Of a stretch of 64,000 nucleotides of DNA, positions 15,762-24,422 are shown one piece after another. The stretch is taken from assembly GCF_902506195.1 (NCBI RefSeq), contig NZ_LR732817.1, positions 2,426,245 to 2,490,244 of the forward strand, in the 5' to 3' direction. The DNA comes from Citricoccus sp. K5. GTDB taxonomy: Bacteria > Actinomycetota > Actinomycetes > Actinomycetales > Micrococcaceae. The number at the start of each line of letters is the position of its first letter. The first letter of the stretch is position 1. Made by a program: the position numbers and the translations under genes. The notes under the pieces are model-generated. The model did no database searches. It had not been told where the DNA came from and was given only the letters and a program-made list of their open reading frames with translations.

Positions 15762-18700
15762 CGCAGAGGATCATCCACCGCCCGGCCCGCACCTCGGCAC
15801 CGGCCCGCCTGTACCGGCCCTTCCGGATCGAGGGCCCCCAGCCACTGGACCCGGCGGCAGCTGAGGGCGAGAGCAACGCGGGCTTCCTGCGCATCATGCC
15901 GATGTTCGCTGCGGGCGCGTCCATGATGGTCATGATGACCTTCCGCCAGAGCCCGTTCGCGGCCGTCGGGGCCATCGCCATGATGCTCTCCCTCATCGTG
16001 GCCGTGGTGATGATGTTCTCGCAGCGGGGTAAGGCCGGCCGGCTGCGGAAGACGGTGCGGGACACCTATGCCCGGTACCTGGAGCGGACGCGGGTCAGGC
16101 TGCGGGATGACGAGCAGCGGGCCCAGCTGGCGGCCCGGGCCTCCTCCCCGCCCCCGGCCGCCCTGTTCGACATCGTCCGTGACCCCGCCCGGGTGTGGGA
16201 GCGGCGGCGCTACCACGAGGATTTCCTGCGGATGCGCCTCGGCTCGGGACGCCGCCCCACCCGGGAGATCGACATCTCCCTGACCGAGACCTCCACCGCG
16301 CTGCAGGACGAGTTCATGCTGCGTGAGGCCGAGGCCCTCAAGAGCAGGTTCGAGGTGGCCCCGGACATGCCGGTGACCGTTCCCCTCGACTCGGCGGGCA
16401 ACATCTCCCTGGTGGGCCCCCGGGACCTGACCGTCCAGGTGGTCCGCTCGCTGGTGGCCGGTGCGGCCGCCCTGCAGTCCCCGGAGGACGTGCGGATCGC
16501 CCTCATCACGCCACGGGCCACCCGCGCGGACTGGGACTGGCTCGAGCTGCTCCCCCACTTGGATGACAACGCGGCCAAGCACTTCACCGGTCCGGTCAAG
16601 CTGATCGCCCCGGACCCCGAGGCCCTGGTGGACCTGCTGAACGAGGACCTGCAGTACCGCTCCAAGGTGGCCGGTGAGCACACCAAGTTCGGCGAGGAGA
16701 CGCTCAAGGGCCCGGCCCTGCTCTCACGGCTCATCGTGATCGTGGACCGCTACGGCCACACCTCCGCGGACCTGACCTTCGGCGACTCGCACTTCAGCCT
16801 GCAGTCCCGCGGGATCACCGCCGTCCACCTGTGCGAGAACCGTCTCCACGAGCCCTCCGAGGTCTCCTACCGGATCACCGTGCACGACGGCTTGGAAGGC
16901 CGGCAGGACGACGGACGACCCAGATTCCTGCTGGAGGACCGCACCCGGGACCAGGGCAACCCGGTGCGCACCGAGGGTGTCCTGGACCCGCTGGACACCA
17001 GCACCGCCTCGGGGCTGGTCCGCGAGCTGGCACCGCTGCGCCTGGCCCTGGACTCCCTGGAGCACACCGGCGCCGAGGCGGCGTCCTCCTCCTCGTTCCT
17101 GCAGATGCTGCACCTCTCCCCGGCACTGGACCGGGCCGACGTCGAGCGCAATTGGCGGCCGCGCTCCCAGGCCGACTTCCTCCGGGTCCCGCTGGGGCCG
17201 GACGACAAGGGCAAGCCGGTGCTGCTGGACCTCAAGGAGGCCGCCCAGCTCGGGATGGGTCCGCACGGGCTCTGCGTCGGCGCCACCGGCTCCGGCAAGT
17301 CCGAGATGCTGCGCTCGCTGGTGTTCGGCCTGTTGACCACCCACTCCCCGGACAGCCTGGCCATGGTGCTGGTGGACTTCAAGGGCGGCGCCACCTTCGC
17401 CCCGTTCGAGGGCGCTCCTCATGTCACCGGCATCATCACGAACCTCTCCGACGACCTGACCCTGATCGAACGCGTCTACGCGTCGCTGAACGGCGAGATC
17501 CTGCGCCGGCAGGAGGTCCTCAAGGCCGCCGGCAACATCGCCAACATCACCGATTACCAGATCCACCGTGACGAGGAGCGGTCCAAGGGCAGGGACATCG
17601 AGCCCCTGCCGCATCTGGTCGTCATCATCGACGAGTTCGGCGAGTTGCTCACCGCCCGTCCGGACTTCATCGACCTGTTCCTCTCGATCGGTCGCATCGG
17701 CCGCTCCATCGGCGTGCACCTGCTGCTGAGCTCGCAACGCGTGGAGTCCGGCAAGCTCCGCGGCCTGGAGACATACCTGTCCTACCGGATCGGCCTGCGC
17801 ACCCTCTCCGAGTCCGAGTCCCGCACCGTGCTGGACACCCCGGACGCCTTCCACCTGCCGCCGCTGCCCGGCTACGGCTATCTCAAGGTGGACACCACCG
17901 TCTACTCCCGCTTCAAGTCCGGCTACGTCTCCGGCCCGCTGGAGGACGAGGTCATCGAGGAGCACGAGGTGACGCCGCAGGACGAGATCCCCGAGGTGCT
18001 CTCCGCGCCCGAGTACTCCCTCCTCCTGGAGGAGCGCTCGACGGCCCCCGGCCAGGATCAGGCTCCGGCCCCGAAGAAGGACGGCCCGGCCCGGCGCACC
18101 ACGGGACCGACCGTGATGTCCACGATGATGGACACCCTGCGGACCTACCCGCCGTCCGTGAAGCCGATCTGGCTGCCGCCGCTGCCGATGGAGACCACCC
18201 TGGACCGGGTCGTCGGCGAGCCGAAGAACACCGAGGGCGGCCTGCGGCTGCCCGCCGGCGGGAACCTCACCGTGCCGGTCGGACTGCTGGATGACCCGGC
18301 GCGGCAGTGGCAGGGCCTGTGGGAGATCGACTTCACGTCTGGTTCGGGGAACATGATCGTCCACGGCGGCCCCCAGTCCGGCAAGTCGACGGCCCTGCGG
18401 ACCATCGTGGCCTCCTTGGCGCTGACCCACTCGCCCCAGCAGGTCGGCATCTACTGCATCGACCTGCTCGGTTCCGGCCTGCTGCCGCTGCAGGGTCTGC
18501 CCCACGTGGGCGGGGTGGCCATCCGGACCAACACCGAGGTCATCTCCCGGACCGTGGACGAGATCCTGGGGATGCTCTCCCACCGCGAACGCGTCTTCGA
18601 GAAGCACGCCATCGACTCACTGCAGACCATGCGCCGGATGCACGCCGAGGGACGGCTGCCCGAGCTGCCCAGCGCGGACATCTTCCTGGTGGTGGACGGC

Positions 18701-19822
18701 CACGGTCAGTTCCAGGAGGAGTTCGACGACCTGCTGCCCAAGATCGTCTCGATCATGACCCGTGGCGCCGGCTACGGCATCCACATCATCTCCTCCGTGA
18801 ACCGGAACAACGAGATCCGGGCCACCCATCAGACCTACTTCACACACCGGATCGAGTTGGCCCTCGCGGAGCCGGGCGACTCACAGGTCGACCGCAAGCT
18901 GGCTGCCAACGTCCACCCGGAGGCCCCCGGCCGCGGCCTGACTCCCCTGAAGCTCCAGGGCCACCTGGCCCTGCCGCGGATCGACGGCCAGGCCGAGAGG
19001 GAGTCGGCCACGGACGGCTTGAAGGACCTCGTGGAGCAGGTGGGCCGGTTCTCCACCGGTGCCGCCATGAAGGTCCGCGTCCTGCCGCCCGTGGTGGAGG
19101 CCTCCTCGGTCCCCACCTCGGAGCAGAAGGGCCTGTTCCCGCTGGGGTTGCGTGAGCTGGACCTGGGCGTCCAGCAGCTGGACCTGGAGCGAGCGGACCG
19201 GAACCTGATCGTCATGGGAGACGAGGAGGCCGGCAAGACCAACCTCCTGCGCCAGGTGGTCCAGAGCTTCACCGCGAACCACCGGGACGACGAGCTGATG
19301 TTCGTGGTGTTCGATCCGCGCCGCGGGCTGGGGGACGTCGTCCCGGACGACTACCTGGGCGGCTACGCCACCAATGCCGAGGTGGCGAAGAACCTGGTGG
19401 GAGCCGTGGTCAACGAACTCCGCAAGCGGCAGGACCCCAAAGAGGACCAGAAGACGGTGCAGCGCCAGACGCGCATCGTGGCTCTGATCGACGACTACGA
19501 CGTCCTGACGGTCGGCGGCGGCCAGTCTCCCCTCGGCGGATTCGTCCCGTTCATCCCCATGGCCGCCGAGCTGCGGCTGAACTTCGTCCTGACCCGCCGC
19601 GTGCGGGGCGCCTCCCGCGGCATGTATGAGACGTTCTTCTCCACCCTGCGGGACAACGGGACCTCGGCGCTGATCATGTCCGGTGACAAGCGCGAGGGCA
19701 ACCTCATCAACGGCCTCAAGGCCCGCAAGATGCCCCCCGGCCGCGGGCAGCTGATGATGACGGGCAAGCCGGTGATGACGGTGCAGACGTTCTTCGGCGA
19801 GCTCGGCGACCTGCCGGCGTGA
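15758..19822 (+). CDS. eccC: Type VII secretion motor ATPase EccC (FtsK/SpoIIIE family)
   Basis: 1354 aa, the length of fused EccCa-EccCb. Two membrane helices lie at about residues 45-90. Three FtsK/SpoIIIE domains follow, with Walker A lysines near 514 (G-A-T-G-S-G-K-S), 876 (G-G-P-Q-S-G-K-S) and 1160 (G-D-E-E-A-G-K-T). The first domain has a full Walker B (V-V-I-I-D-E-F-G). The second and third read V-V-D-G-H-G and L-I-D-D-Y-D without the catalytic Glu, as in characterised EccC proteins where domain 1 hydrolyses ATP. There is no N-terminal FHA domain, unlike firmicute EssC. It recognises WXG100 substrates and drives export at the cytoplasmic membrane. Confidence 0.95.
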   Translation: MTQRIIHRPARTSAPARLYRPFRIEGPQPLDPAAAEGESNAGFLRIMPMFAAGASMMVMMTFRQSPFAAVGAIAMMLSLIVAVVMMFSQRGKAGRLRKTVRDTYARYLERTRVRLRDDEQRAQLAARASSPPPAALFDIVRDPARVWERRRYHEDFLRMRLGSGRRPTREIDISLTETSTALQDEFMLREAEALKSRFEVAPDMPVTVPLDSAGNISLVGPRDLTVQVVRSLVAGAAALQSPEDVRIALITPRATRADWDWLELLPHLDDNAAKHFTGPVKLIAPDPEALVDLLNEDLQYRSKVAGEHTKFGEETLKGPALLSRLIVIVDRYGHTSADLTFGDSHFSLQSRGITAVHLCENRLHEPSEVSYRITVHDGLEGRQDDGRPRFLLEDRTRDQGNPVRTEGVLDPLDTSTASGLVRELAPLRLALDSLEHTGAEAASSSSFLQMLHLSPALDRADVERNWRPRSQADFLRVPLGPDDKGKPVLLDLKEAAQLGMGPHGLCVGATGSGKSEMLRSLVFGLLTTHSPDSLAMVLVDFKGGATFAPFEGAPHVTGIITNLSDDLTLIERVYASLNGEILRRQEVLKAAGNIANITDYQIHRDEERSKGRDIEPLPHLVVIIDEFGELLTARPDFIDLFLSIGRIGRSIGVHLLLSSQRVESGKLRGLETYLSYRIGLRTLSESESRTVLDTPDAFHLPPLPGYGYLKVDTTVYSRFKSGYVSGPLEDEVIEEHEVTPQDEIPEVLSAPEYSLLLEERSTAPGQDQAPAPKKDGPARRTTGPTVMSTMMDTLRTYPPSVKPIWLPPLPMETTLDRVVGEPKNTEGGLRLPAGGNLTVPVGLLDDPARQWQGLWEIDFTSGSGNMIVHGGPQSGKSTALRTIVASLALTHSPQQVGIYCIDLLGSGLLPLQGLPHVGGVAIRTNTEVISRTVDEILGMLSHRERVFEKHAIDSLQTMRRMHAEGRLPELPSADIFLVVDGHGQFQEEFDDLLPKIVSIMTRGAGYGIHIISSVNRNNEIRATHQTYFTHRIELALAEPGDSQVDRKLAANVHPEAPGRGLTPLKLQGHLALPRIDGQAERESATDGLKDLVEQVGRFSTGAAMKVRVLPPVVEASSVPTSEQKGLFPLGLRELDLGVQQLDLERADRNLIVMGDEEAGKTNLLRQVVQSFTANHRDDELMFVVFDPRRGLGDVVPDDYLGGYATNAEVAKNLVGAVVNELRKRQDPKEDQKTVQRQTRIVALIDDYDVLTVGGGQSPLGGFVPFIPMAAELRLNFVLTRRVRGASRGMYETFFSTLRDNGTSALIMSGDKREGNLINGLKARKMPPGRGQLMMTGKPVMTVQTFFGELGDLPA

Positions 19823-20760
19823 CCGCCTCCGCTCCCGCCGCCGGTCGCACCCCACGCCCCGTCACCCCGGCCGGGCTCGCCTACGGTGCCGGGGCGTACA
19901 CGTTCTGGGGCGGGCTGCCGCTGTACATGGCGGCCACGGCCCCTGCCTCCGCCCTCGAGGTGGTCTTCGCCCGGATCGCCTTCACGCTCGTCACCTGCGC
20001 CGTGCTGCTCTTCGCCCTGCGGCGCTGGCGCGACGTCGGCCGGCAGTTGGGCAGCGGGCGGCGCCTGGGCGCCACCGCCCTGGCCTCCGTGCTCATCACC
20101 GGCAACTGGGCGATCTACACCTACGCCGTGATCTCCGGCCAGACCCTTGAGGCGGCCCTGGGGTACTTCATCAACCCGCTGGTCTCCGTGCTGGCCGGCG
20201 TCGTCCTGTTCGGGGAGCGGCTCCGGCGGGCCCAATGGGCGGCCGTCGCCCTGTCCGTCACGGCCGTGGTGGTCATGGTGGTCGGGCACGGGGCGTTCCC
20301 GTGGCTCGCGATCCTGCTCGCCCTCACCTTCGGCGGCTACGGCGTGGTCAAGAGCCGGCTGTCCACCGCGGTCAGCCCGGTTGCCTCCCTGGGGGCCGAG
20401 ACGATCCTGCTGATGCCGGTGAGCCTGGCCGGGATGTGGTGGCTGGCGACCTCGGACCAGATGACGCTGCTCTCCCACGGGGCCGGGCACTTCTGGATCC
20501 TGGCCCTGTCCGGGGTGGTGACGGCCATTCCGCTGATCCTTTTCGGGGCGGGCGCCAGCCGGTTGCCCCTGACCCTGCTGGGGCTGCTGCAGTACATCAA
20601 CCCGCTGATCCAGTTCCTCATCGGCCTGCTGCTGTTCCAGGAGGCCATGAGCACCGGCCGGTGGATCGGCTTCATCCTCATCTGGTGTGCCCTGGTGGTG
20701 CTCATGGTGGACTCATTGCGGGCGGCCCGGCGGAATCCCCGGCCGCGCCACGGCCCGTAG
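19819..20760 (+). CDS. rarD: RarD-type EamA (DMT) transporter
   Basis: 313 aa with ten predicted membrane helices. The start of the family, A-Y-T-F-W-G-G-L-P-L-Y, and E-V-V-F-A-R-I, G-Y-F-I-N-P-L-V-S-V and L-Q-Y-I-N-P-L-I-Q-F are RarD signatures. Family proteins are metabolite permeases; none has a firm substrate. The GTG start overlaps the eccC stop (GTGA), so it is translationally coupled to the secretion operon although no RarD role in ESX export is known. Confidence 0.9.
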   Translation: MTASAPAAGRTPRPVTPAGLAYGAGAYTFWGGLPLYMAATAPASALEVVFARIAFTLVTCAVLLFALRRWRDVGRQLGSGRRLGATALASVLITGNWAIYTYAVISGQTLEAALGYFINPLVSVLAGVVLFGERLRRAQWAAVALSVTAVVVMVVGHGAFPWLAILLALTFGGYGVVKSRLSTAVSPVASLGAETILLMPVSLAGMWWLATSDQMTLLSHGAGHFWILALSGVVTAIPLILFGAGASRLPLTLLGLLQYINPLIQFLIGLLLFQEAMSTGRWIGFILIWCALVVLMVDSLRAARRNPRPRHGP

Positions 20761-20770
20761 GAGGGGACCC

Positions 20771-20776
20771 TAGACT
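20771..20776 (+). promoter_or_regulatory. -10 box TAGACT, leaderless start
   Basis: TAGACT is 6 nt before the ATG at 20783. The GGAG in the spacer is only 2 nt from the ATG, too close for a normal ribosome site, so a leaderless transcript is likely. Confidence 0.55.
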
Positions 20777-20782
20777 GGAGGC

Positions 20783-21298
20783 ATGCCCGCAGACTCCTCC
20801 GCTCCCGCCGTCTTCCTCCCGACCTTTCAGAAGCTCGTCCCCACCCACCTGGAAACGCCGTGGACTGCCGAGGACGGACTCGGCGCCGGGGAACTGGAGG
20901 CCCTGCTGGAGGCCTCGCCCGCTGCCGAGGCCGCACGGGAGGCCAACGGTGAATCCGACGGCGTGCCGATCCCACTCTCCCTCTACGAGTTCCACCGTGC
21001 CCTGGGCAACTGCCCGGACCTGCTGGAGACCGACCACTTCTTCTTCGACGCCGATGAGCTGGAGATCCGGGACGGCTTCCTGATGTTCCTCGAGGACGCC
21101 GGGGAGAGCACCGTCTGGGGCCTGCCCGTGGCGGATGCCGAGCTGCCGGACCCGCTGGTCTGGCGCCGCTCCACCGGGGCGGACGCCGAACACGGCGTGT
21201 GGACGTGTGAGGGCGGGACCTTCAGCGAGTTCGCGGTGGACCTGCTCGCCTGGACCTTCGAAGACCCCGAGGATCCCGAGAACCCCGGGAACGAATGA
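20783..21298 (+). CDS. SMI1/KNR4 (SUKH)-like hypothetical protein
   Basis: 171 aa, acidic, soluble. The stretch L-Y-E-F-H-R-A-L-G-N, then G-F-L-M-F-L-E-D-A-G-E-S-T-V-W-G-L-P-V and P-D-P-L-V-W, resembles the SUKH fold pattern (helix, then a strand with an E-x-Q/W-G core and D-P-x-V). SUKH proteins include immunity proteins against polymorphic toxins but also many uncharacterised ones. There is no adjacent toxin. It overlaps the HIT gene by 4 bp (ATGA), so the two are cotranslated. The assignment is by pattern only. Confidence 0.6.
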   Translation: MPADSSAPAVFLPTFQKLVPTHLETPWTAEDGLGAGELEALLEASPAAEAAREANGESDGVPIPLSLYEFHRALGNCPDLLETDHFFFDADELEIRDGFLMFLEDAGESTVWGLPVADAELPDPLVWRRSTGADAEHGVWTCEGGTFSEFAVDLLAWTFEDPEDPENPGNE

Positions 21299-21780
21299 TC
21301 GCCTCCCACGCCCCCGAGGGCTATGTGTGCCCCTTCTGCGGCCTGGTGGCCGGTGACGTCTCCGATCCGGAGAACCGCTGCGAGCTCGCCGACCTCGTCT
21401 ACCAGGACGAGGACGTCATCGTCTTCATCGCGGTGGACGGCTTCGGCGACCACGAGGGCCACGCCATGATCTCCCCCAGCGGGCACTACGAGACGTTGTA
21501 CGACCTCCCCGACCGGGTGCTGCAGCGGATCGGGCTGATGGCCCGCCAGGTGGCGCTGGCCATGAAGCAGGCGTGGTCCCCGGATGGCGTCTCCACCCGC
21601 CAGCACAACGAGCCCGCCGGGAACCAGCACGTGTGGCACTACCACCTGCACGTGTTCCCGCGCTGGCACGAGGACCAGCTCTACCGGCACCTGCGCCACC
21701 CGGTGGCCCCGGAGGTGCGGGCGGCCAAGGCCCGAGAACTGGCGGCCGTGCTCGACGCCGGCCCCACCCGCCTGCCCTAG
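21295..21780 (+). CDS. HIT family hydrolase
   Basis: 161 aa. It has the histidine triad W-H-Y-H-L-H-V-F (residues about 113-120), preceded by Q-H-N-E-P-A-G-N-Q, and an N-terminal Cys pair (C-P-F-C) followed by Y-Q-D-E-D-V-I-V-F. HIT enzymes hydrolyse or transfer nucleotidyl groups (Ap4A, AMP-lysine and similar). The catalytic histidine is the central one of the triad. It is coupled by ATGA overlap with the SUKH-like gene, and ends before a short run of CGGTC-type repeats (21800-21830). Confidence 0.9.
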   Translation: MIASHAPEGYVCPFCGLVAGDVSDPENRCELADLVYQDEDVIVFIAVDGFGDHEGHAMISPSGHYETLYDLPDRVLQRIGLMARQVALAMKQAWSPDGVSTRQHNEPAGNQHVWHYHLHVFPRWHEDQLYRHLRHPVAPEVRAAKARELAAVLDAGPTRLP

Positions 21781-21828
21781 ACCACGAGCGGGGCGTCTGG
21801 TCGGTCGTCCGGTCGGTCGCTCGTTCGG

Positions 21829-22941
21829 TCAGTTGTCGCGGTCGACCACGTAGTCGGCGAAGGCCACGAGGGCGCTCTTGACCGGTGAGGCCGGCAGCGG
21901 CGCCAGGGCCTCCACGGCGTCCGCGGACCAGCCACGGGTGATGTCCCAGGCCTGCGCGATCACCGGGTGCGCGGAGACGGCGGCCACCGCTGCGGCCAGC
22001 TGCTCCTCGGTGTCCAGGGGGCCGTCCACCAGTTCGAGGACGGCGGCCGCCGTCGCATCGGCCGGGGCTGCCTGGCGCAGCAGCAGCACCGGCAGCGTGG
22101 GCACCCGTTCCTTGAGGTCGGTGCCCGGGGTCTTGCCGGAGGCGTGGGAGCTGCTGGTGAGGTCGATGACGTCGTCCGCCAGCTGGAAGGCCATGCCGAC
22201 CTTCTCGCCGTAGTCCTCGAGGATCCGCACGGTGGTCTCGTCGCAGCCGCCGAAGTGGGCGCCCAGGCGCCCGGCGGAGGCGATCAGCGAACCGGTCTTG
22301 CCGCCGATCACGCGCAGGTAGTGCTCCAGGTGGTCGTCCTGTTCCTCCGGGCCCACGGTCTCCCAGAGCTGGCCCATGACCAGCCGCTCGAAGGTGCGCG
22401 CCTGGATGGCCACGGCTTCGGGGCCGAGCGAGGCCATCAGCAGTGAGGCCCGCGCGAAGATCAGGTCGCCGGCCAGGATGGCCACCGAGTTGCCCCACAC
22501 CTGGTGGGCGGCGGGGGCGCCACGGCGCACGGGGGCCTCGTCCATGACATCGTCGTGGTACAGGGTCGCCAGGTGCGTCAGCTCCATCACGACGGCGGCC
22601 GAGCGGACCTCCGCGGCCACCTCGCCGACCTGCCCCGTGCCGACCCCGGGCTCACCCAGCAGCGAGGACAGGATGGTCAGCAGGGGGCGGATCCGCTTGC
22701 CACCGGCCTCCAGCAGGTGCCGAGAGGTGTGATCCGCCAGCTGGTCCGCGTTGGTGACGGCCTCGGACAGCTCGAGTTCAACGCGCTCAAGGGCGGTGGT
22801 GACCACGTCGAGCAGGTCGCCGTGCTCCGCGAGGTTCTCGAAACCGGCGGGCAGGGCCAGGCCGCCGACGGGGTCACCGGGGATGCCGGAGGAGACGCCG
22901 GTGGAGACGTCAGCGCGGGATACGGGCTCGGGTGAAGTCAC
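21829..22941 (-). CDS. Long-chain polyprenyl diphosphate synthase (menaquinone side chain)
   Basis: 370 aa. First Asp-rich motif D-D-V-M-D within T-L-Y-H-D-D-V-M-D, second D-D-V-I-D within F-Q-L-A-D-D-V-I-D, plus G-G-K-R-I-R-P and G-G-K-T-G-S-L, all trans-isoprenyl synthase signatures. Residues 1-30 are a variable extension. It elongates farnesyl or geranylgeranyl diphosphate with isopentenyl diphosphate. A small residue (Ala-Ser-Leu region) precedes the first motif, compatible with a long product. Position beside a MenJ-like reductase, menF and menD makes the menaquinone tail the likely product. The GTG start has TAGGCT 6 nt upstream. Confidence 0.9.
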   Translation of the reverse strand: MTSPEPVSRADVSTGVSSGIPGDPVGGLALPAGFENLAEHGDLLDVVTTALERVELELSEAVTNADQLADHTSRHLLEAGGKRIRPLLTILSSLLGEPGVGTGQVGEVAAEVRSAAVVMELTHLATLYHDDVMDEAPVRRGAPAAHQVWGNSVAILAGDLIFARASLLMASLGPEAVAIQARTFERLVMGQLWETVGPEEQDDHLEHYLRVIGGKTGSLIASAGRLGAHFGGCDETTVRILEDYGEKVGMAFQLADDVIDLTSSSHASGKTPGTDLKERVPTLPVLLLRQAAPADATAAAVLELVDGPLDTEEQLAAAVAAVSAHPVIAQAWDITRGWSADAVEALAPLPASPVKSALVAFADYVVDRDN

Positions 22942-22947
22942 CGGGCC

Positions 22948-22953
22948 AGCCTA
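22948..22953 (-). promoter_or_regulatory. -10 box TAGGCT of the polyprenyl synthase gene
   Basis: TAGGCT lies 6 nt before the GTG at 22941. Its TAG is also the stop codon of the upstream reductase gene, so the promoter is embedded in the gene end. Confidence 0.5.
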
Positions 22954-24357
22954 ACCAACGTTGGCCGGGGTCGGCGCATCCGGATCGGACCGCATGCCGG
23001 TGGCGGACGCTGTCACCGGCCCTGACCCCGGTGCCGCCCCCGGTGCCGCCCCCATCGTCGTGGCGGTGGGGACCACGGACTCCAGCAGCCGCACCACCCG
23101 GTCCACCGGTGCGGTGCCGCGCTCGTCCACGAGGTTGGCCATCACCTGCACCACGGAGCGCAGCAGCGGCCTGACCCGCATTCCCGTGGCCAGGGCTGCC
23201 TTCAGTACGGCGGGGTGACCGATGAGCTCGGCGAATCGGCTGCCGATCGCGAAGTGCCCGCCCCAGGTCTCCTGCGTGAGCACCGGGTAGCGGGCCAACT
23301 CGGCCTCCCGGCCGGCCGCCGTCGGGCGCTTCAGGGCCGTGACGGCCAAGTCCGCTGCGATGCGGGCCGCCTCCATGGCGAACGAGATCCCCTCGCCGTT
23401 GAACGGGGAGACCATGCCGGCCGAGTCCCCGACGAGCAGCATGCCGGGCACATGCTGCGGGGTGCGGTTGAAGCCCATGGGCAGGGCGGCTCCGAGGATC
23501 CTCGAGGTGCGGGTGTCCTCGGACAGTCCCCAGGTGGCGGTCAGCGCACCGGACCAGTCCTTGAGGATGGAGCGGTAGTCGAGCTTGCCGAACTGCGGGG
23601 ACGTGTCCAGGATGCCGAGGCCCACGTTCACCGTGCCGTCCCCCAGCGGGAACAGCCAGCCGTAGCCGGGCAGCAGGTTGCCCGCGGCGTCCGGCAGCTG
23701 CAGCCAGGACTCCATCCAGTCGTCGCCGTGGCGCGGGGCACCCTCGGGGATCGAGTAGTAGGCGCGGACGGCCACGCCCATCGGACGGTCGTCCCGCTTG
23801 GCCAGGCCCGCGGAGACGGCGGTGCGCGTGGAGTTGCCGTCCGCCGCGATGACGATCGGGGCGTGGAAGTCCTTGAACTCACCGGTCTTGCGGCCGCGGC
23901 CGTCCAGCAGCTCGGCGCGTAGGCCGTTGACGGTTCCGTCCTCGGCGCGCAGCACGGTGGTGACGGAGTGCCGTTCGAGGATGGTGGCCCCGGCCGTCCG
24001 GGCGTGCTGGGCCAGGACCTCGTCGAAGTCGTGGCGGGTGCGCACCAGGGCGTAGTCCGGCCACGTCTGCGTCACCGGCCAGGGGACCTCCACCGCGCGG
24101 CCCTCGGCCACCAGCCGCAGCCCCTTGATGTGCTGCCACCCGTCCTCGGCGGCGTGCGGGATCCCCATGAGGTCCATCTCCCGCACCGCCTGCGGGGTGA
24201 GCCCGTCCCCGCACACCTTCTCGCGCGGGTAGGCCGTCTTCTCGAGCACCGTGACCTCGACGCCGGCGTTCGCCAGGTGCCAGGCCGCCGTGGCCCCAGC
24301 CGGGCCGCCGCCGGCGATGAGGACTTGGGTCTGGACGGATGTCGTTGCGCGTTCCAC
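22951..24357 (-). CDS. menJ: Geranylgeranyl-reductase family flavoprotein, MenJ-like
   Basis: 468 aa. The FAD-binding I-A-G-G-G-P-A-G-A-T-A-A is at the N-terminus, followed by the family motif Y-P-R-E-K-V-C-G-D-G-L-T-P-Q-A-V. Further motifs are A-A-D-G-N-S-T-R-T-A, G-Y-G-W-L-F-P-L-G-D-G-T-V-N-V-G and L-V-G-D-S-A-G-M-V-S-P-F-N-G-E-G-I. This group saturates isoprenoid double bonds; mycobacterial MenJ, also next to a polyprenyl synthase, reduces one unit of menaquinone. The GTG at 24357 has GGGAG upstream; an ATG at 24378 is in frame. The C-terminal 30 residues are an Ala/Pro/Gly-rich tail. Confidence 0.85.
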   Translation of the reverse strand: MERATTSVQTQVLIAGGGPAGATAAWHLANAGVEVTVLEKTAYPREKVCGDGLTPQAVREMDLMGIPHAAEDGWQHIKGLRLVAEGRAVEVPWPVTQTWPDYALVRTRHDFDEVLAQHARTAGATILERHSVTTVLRAEDGTVNGLRAELLDGRGRKTGEFKDFHAPIVIAADGNSTRTAVSAGLAKRDDRPMGVAVRAYYSIPEGAPRHGDDWMESWLQLPDAAGNLLPGYGWLFPLGDGTVNVGLGILDTSPQFGKLDYRSILKDWSGALTATWGLSEDTRTSRILGAALPMGFNRTPQHVPGMLLVGDSAGMVSPFNGEGISFAMEAARIAADLAVTALKRPTAAGREAELARYPVLTQETWGGHFAIGSRFAELIGHPAVLKAALATGMRVRPLLRSVVQVMANLVDERGTAPVDRVVRLLESVVPTATTMGAAPGAAPGSGPVTASATGMRSDPDAPTPANVG

Positions 24358-24407
24358 CCTGCCATTCTCCCAGAGCACCGGCGCGCACCCGCCCAGGGCG
24401 CTGACGG

Positions 24408-24413
24408 TAGGCT
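24408..24413 (+). promoter_or_regulatory. -10 box TAGGCT of menF
   Basis: TAGGCT is 9 nt before the ATG at 24423, slightly longer spacing than the other leaderless genes but still allowing a 5' end within a few nt of the start. Confidence 0.4.
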
Positions 24414-24422
24414 TGACAGGTC

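Noticed and set aside
16724-18607. 627-codon open frame antisense to eccC
   Set aside because: Mirror of the biased codon use of eccC; no start signal or domain, and the + strand encodes intact ATPase motifs throughout.
21796-21831. CGGTCGGTC-type repeats between the HIT gene and the polyprenyl synthase gene
   Set aside because: Imperfect simple-sequence repeats between convergent stops, no clear hairpin; probably replication slippage.
24413-24418. TTGACA before menF as a -35 box
   Set aside because: It ends 4 nt before the ATG, so it cannot serve menF; TAGGCT just upstream is the better -10 candidate.
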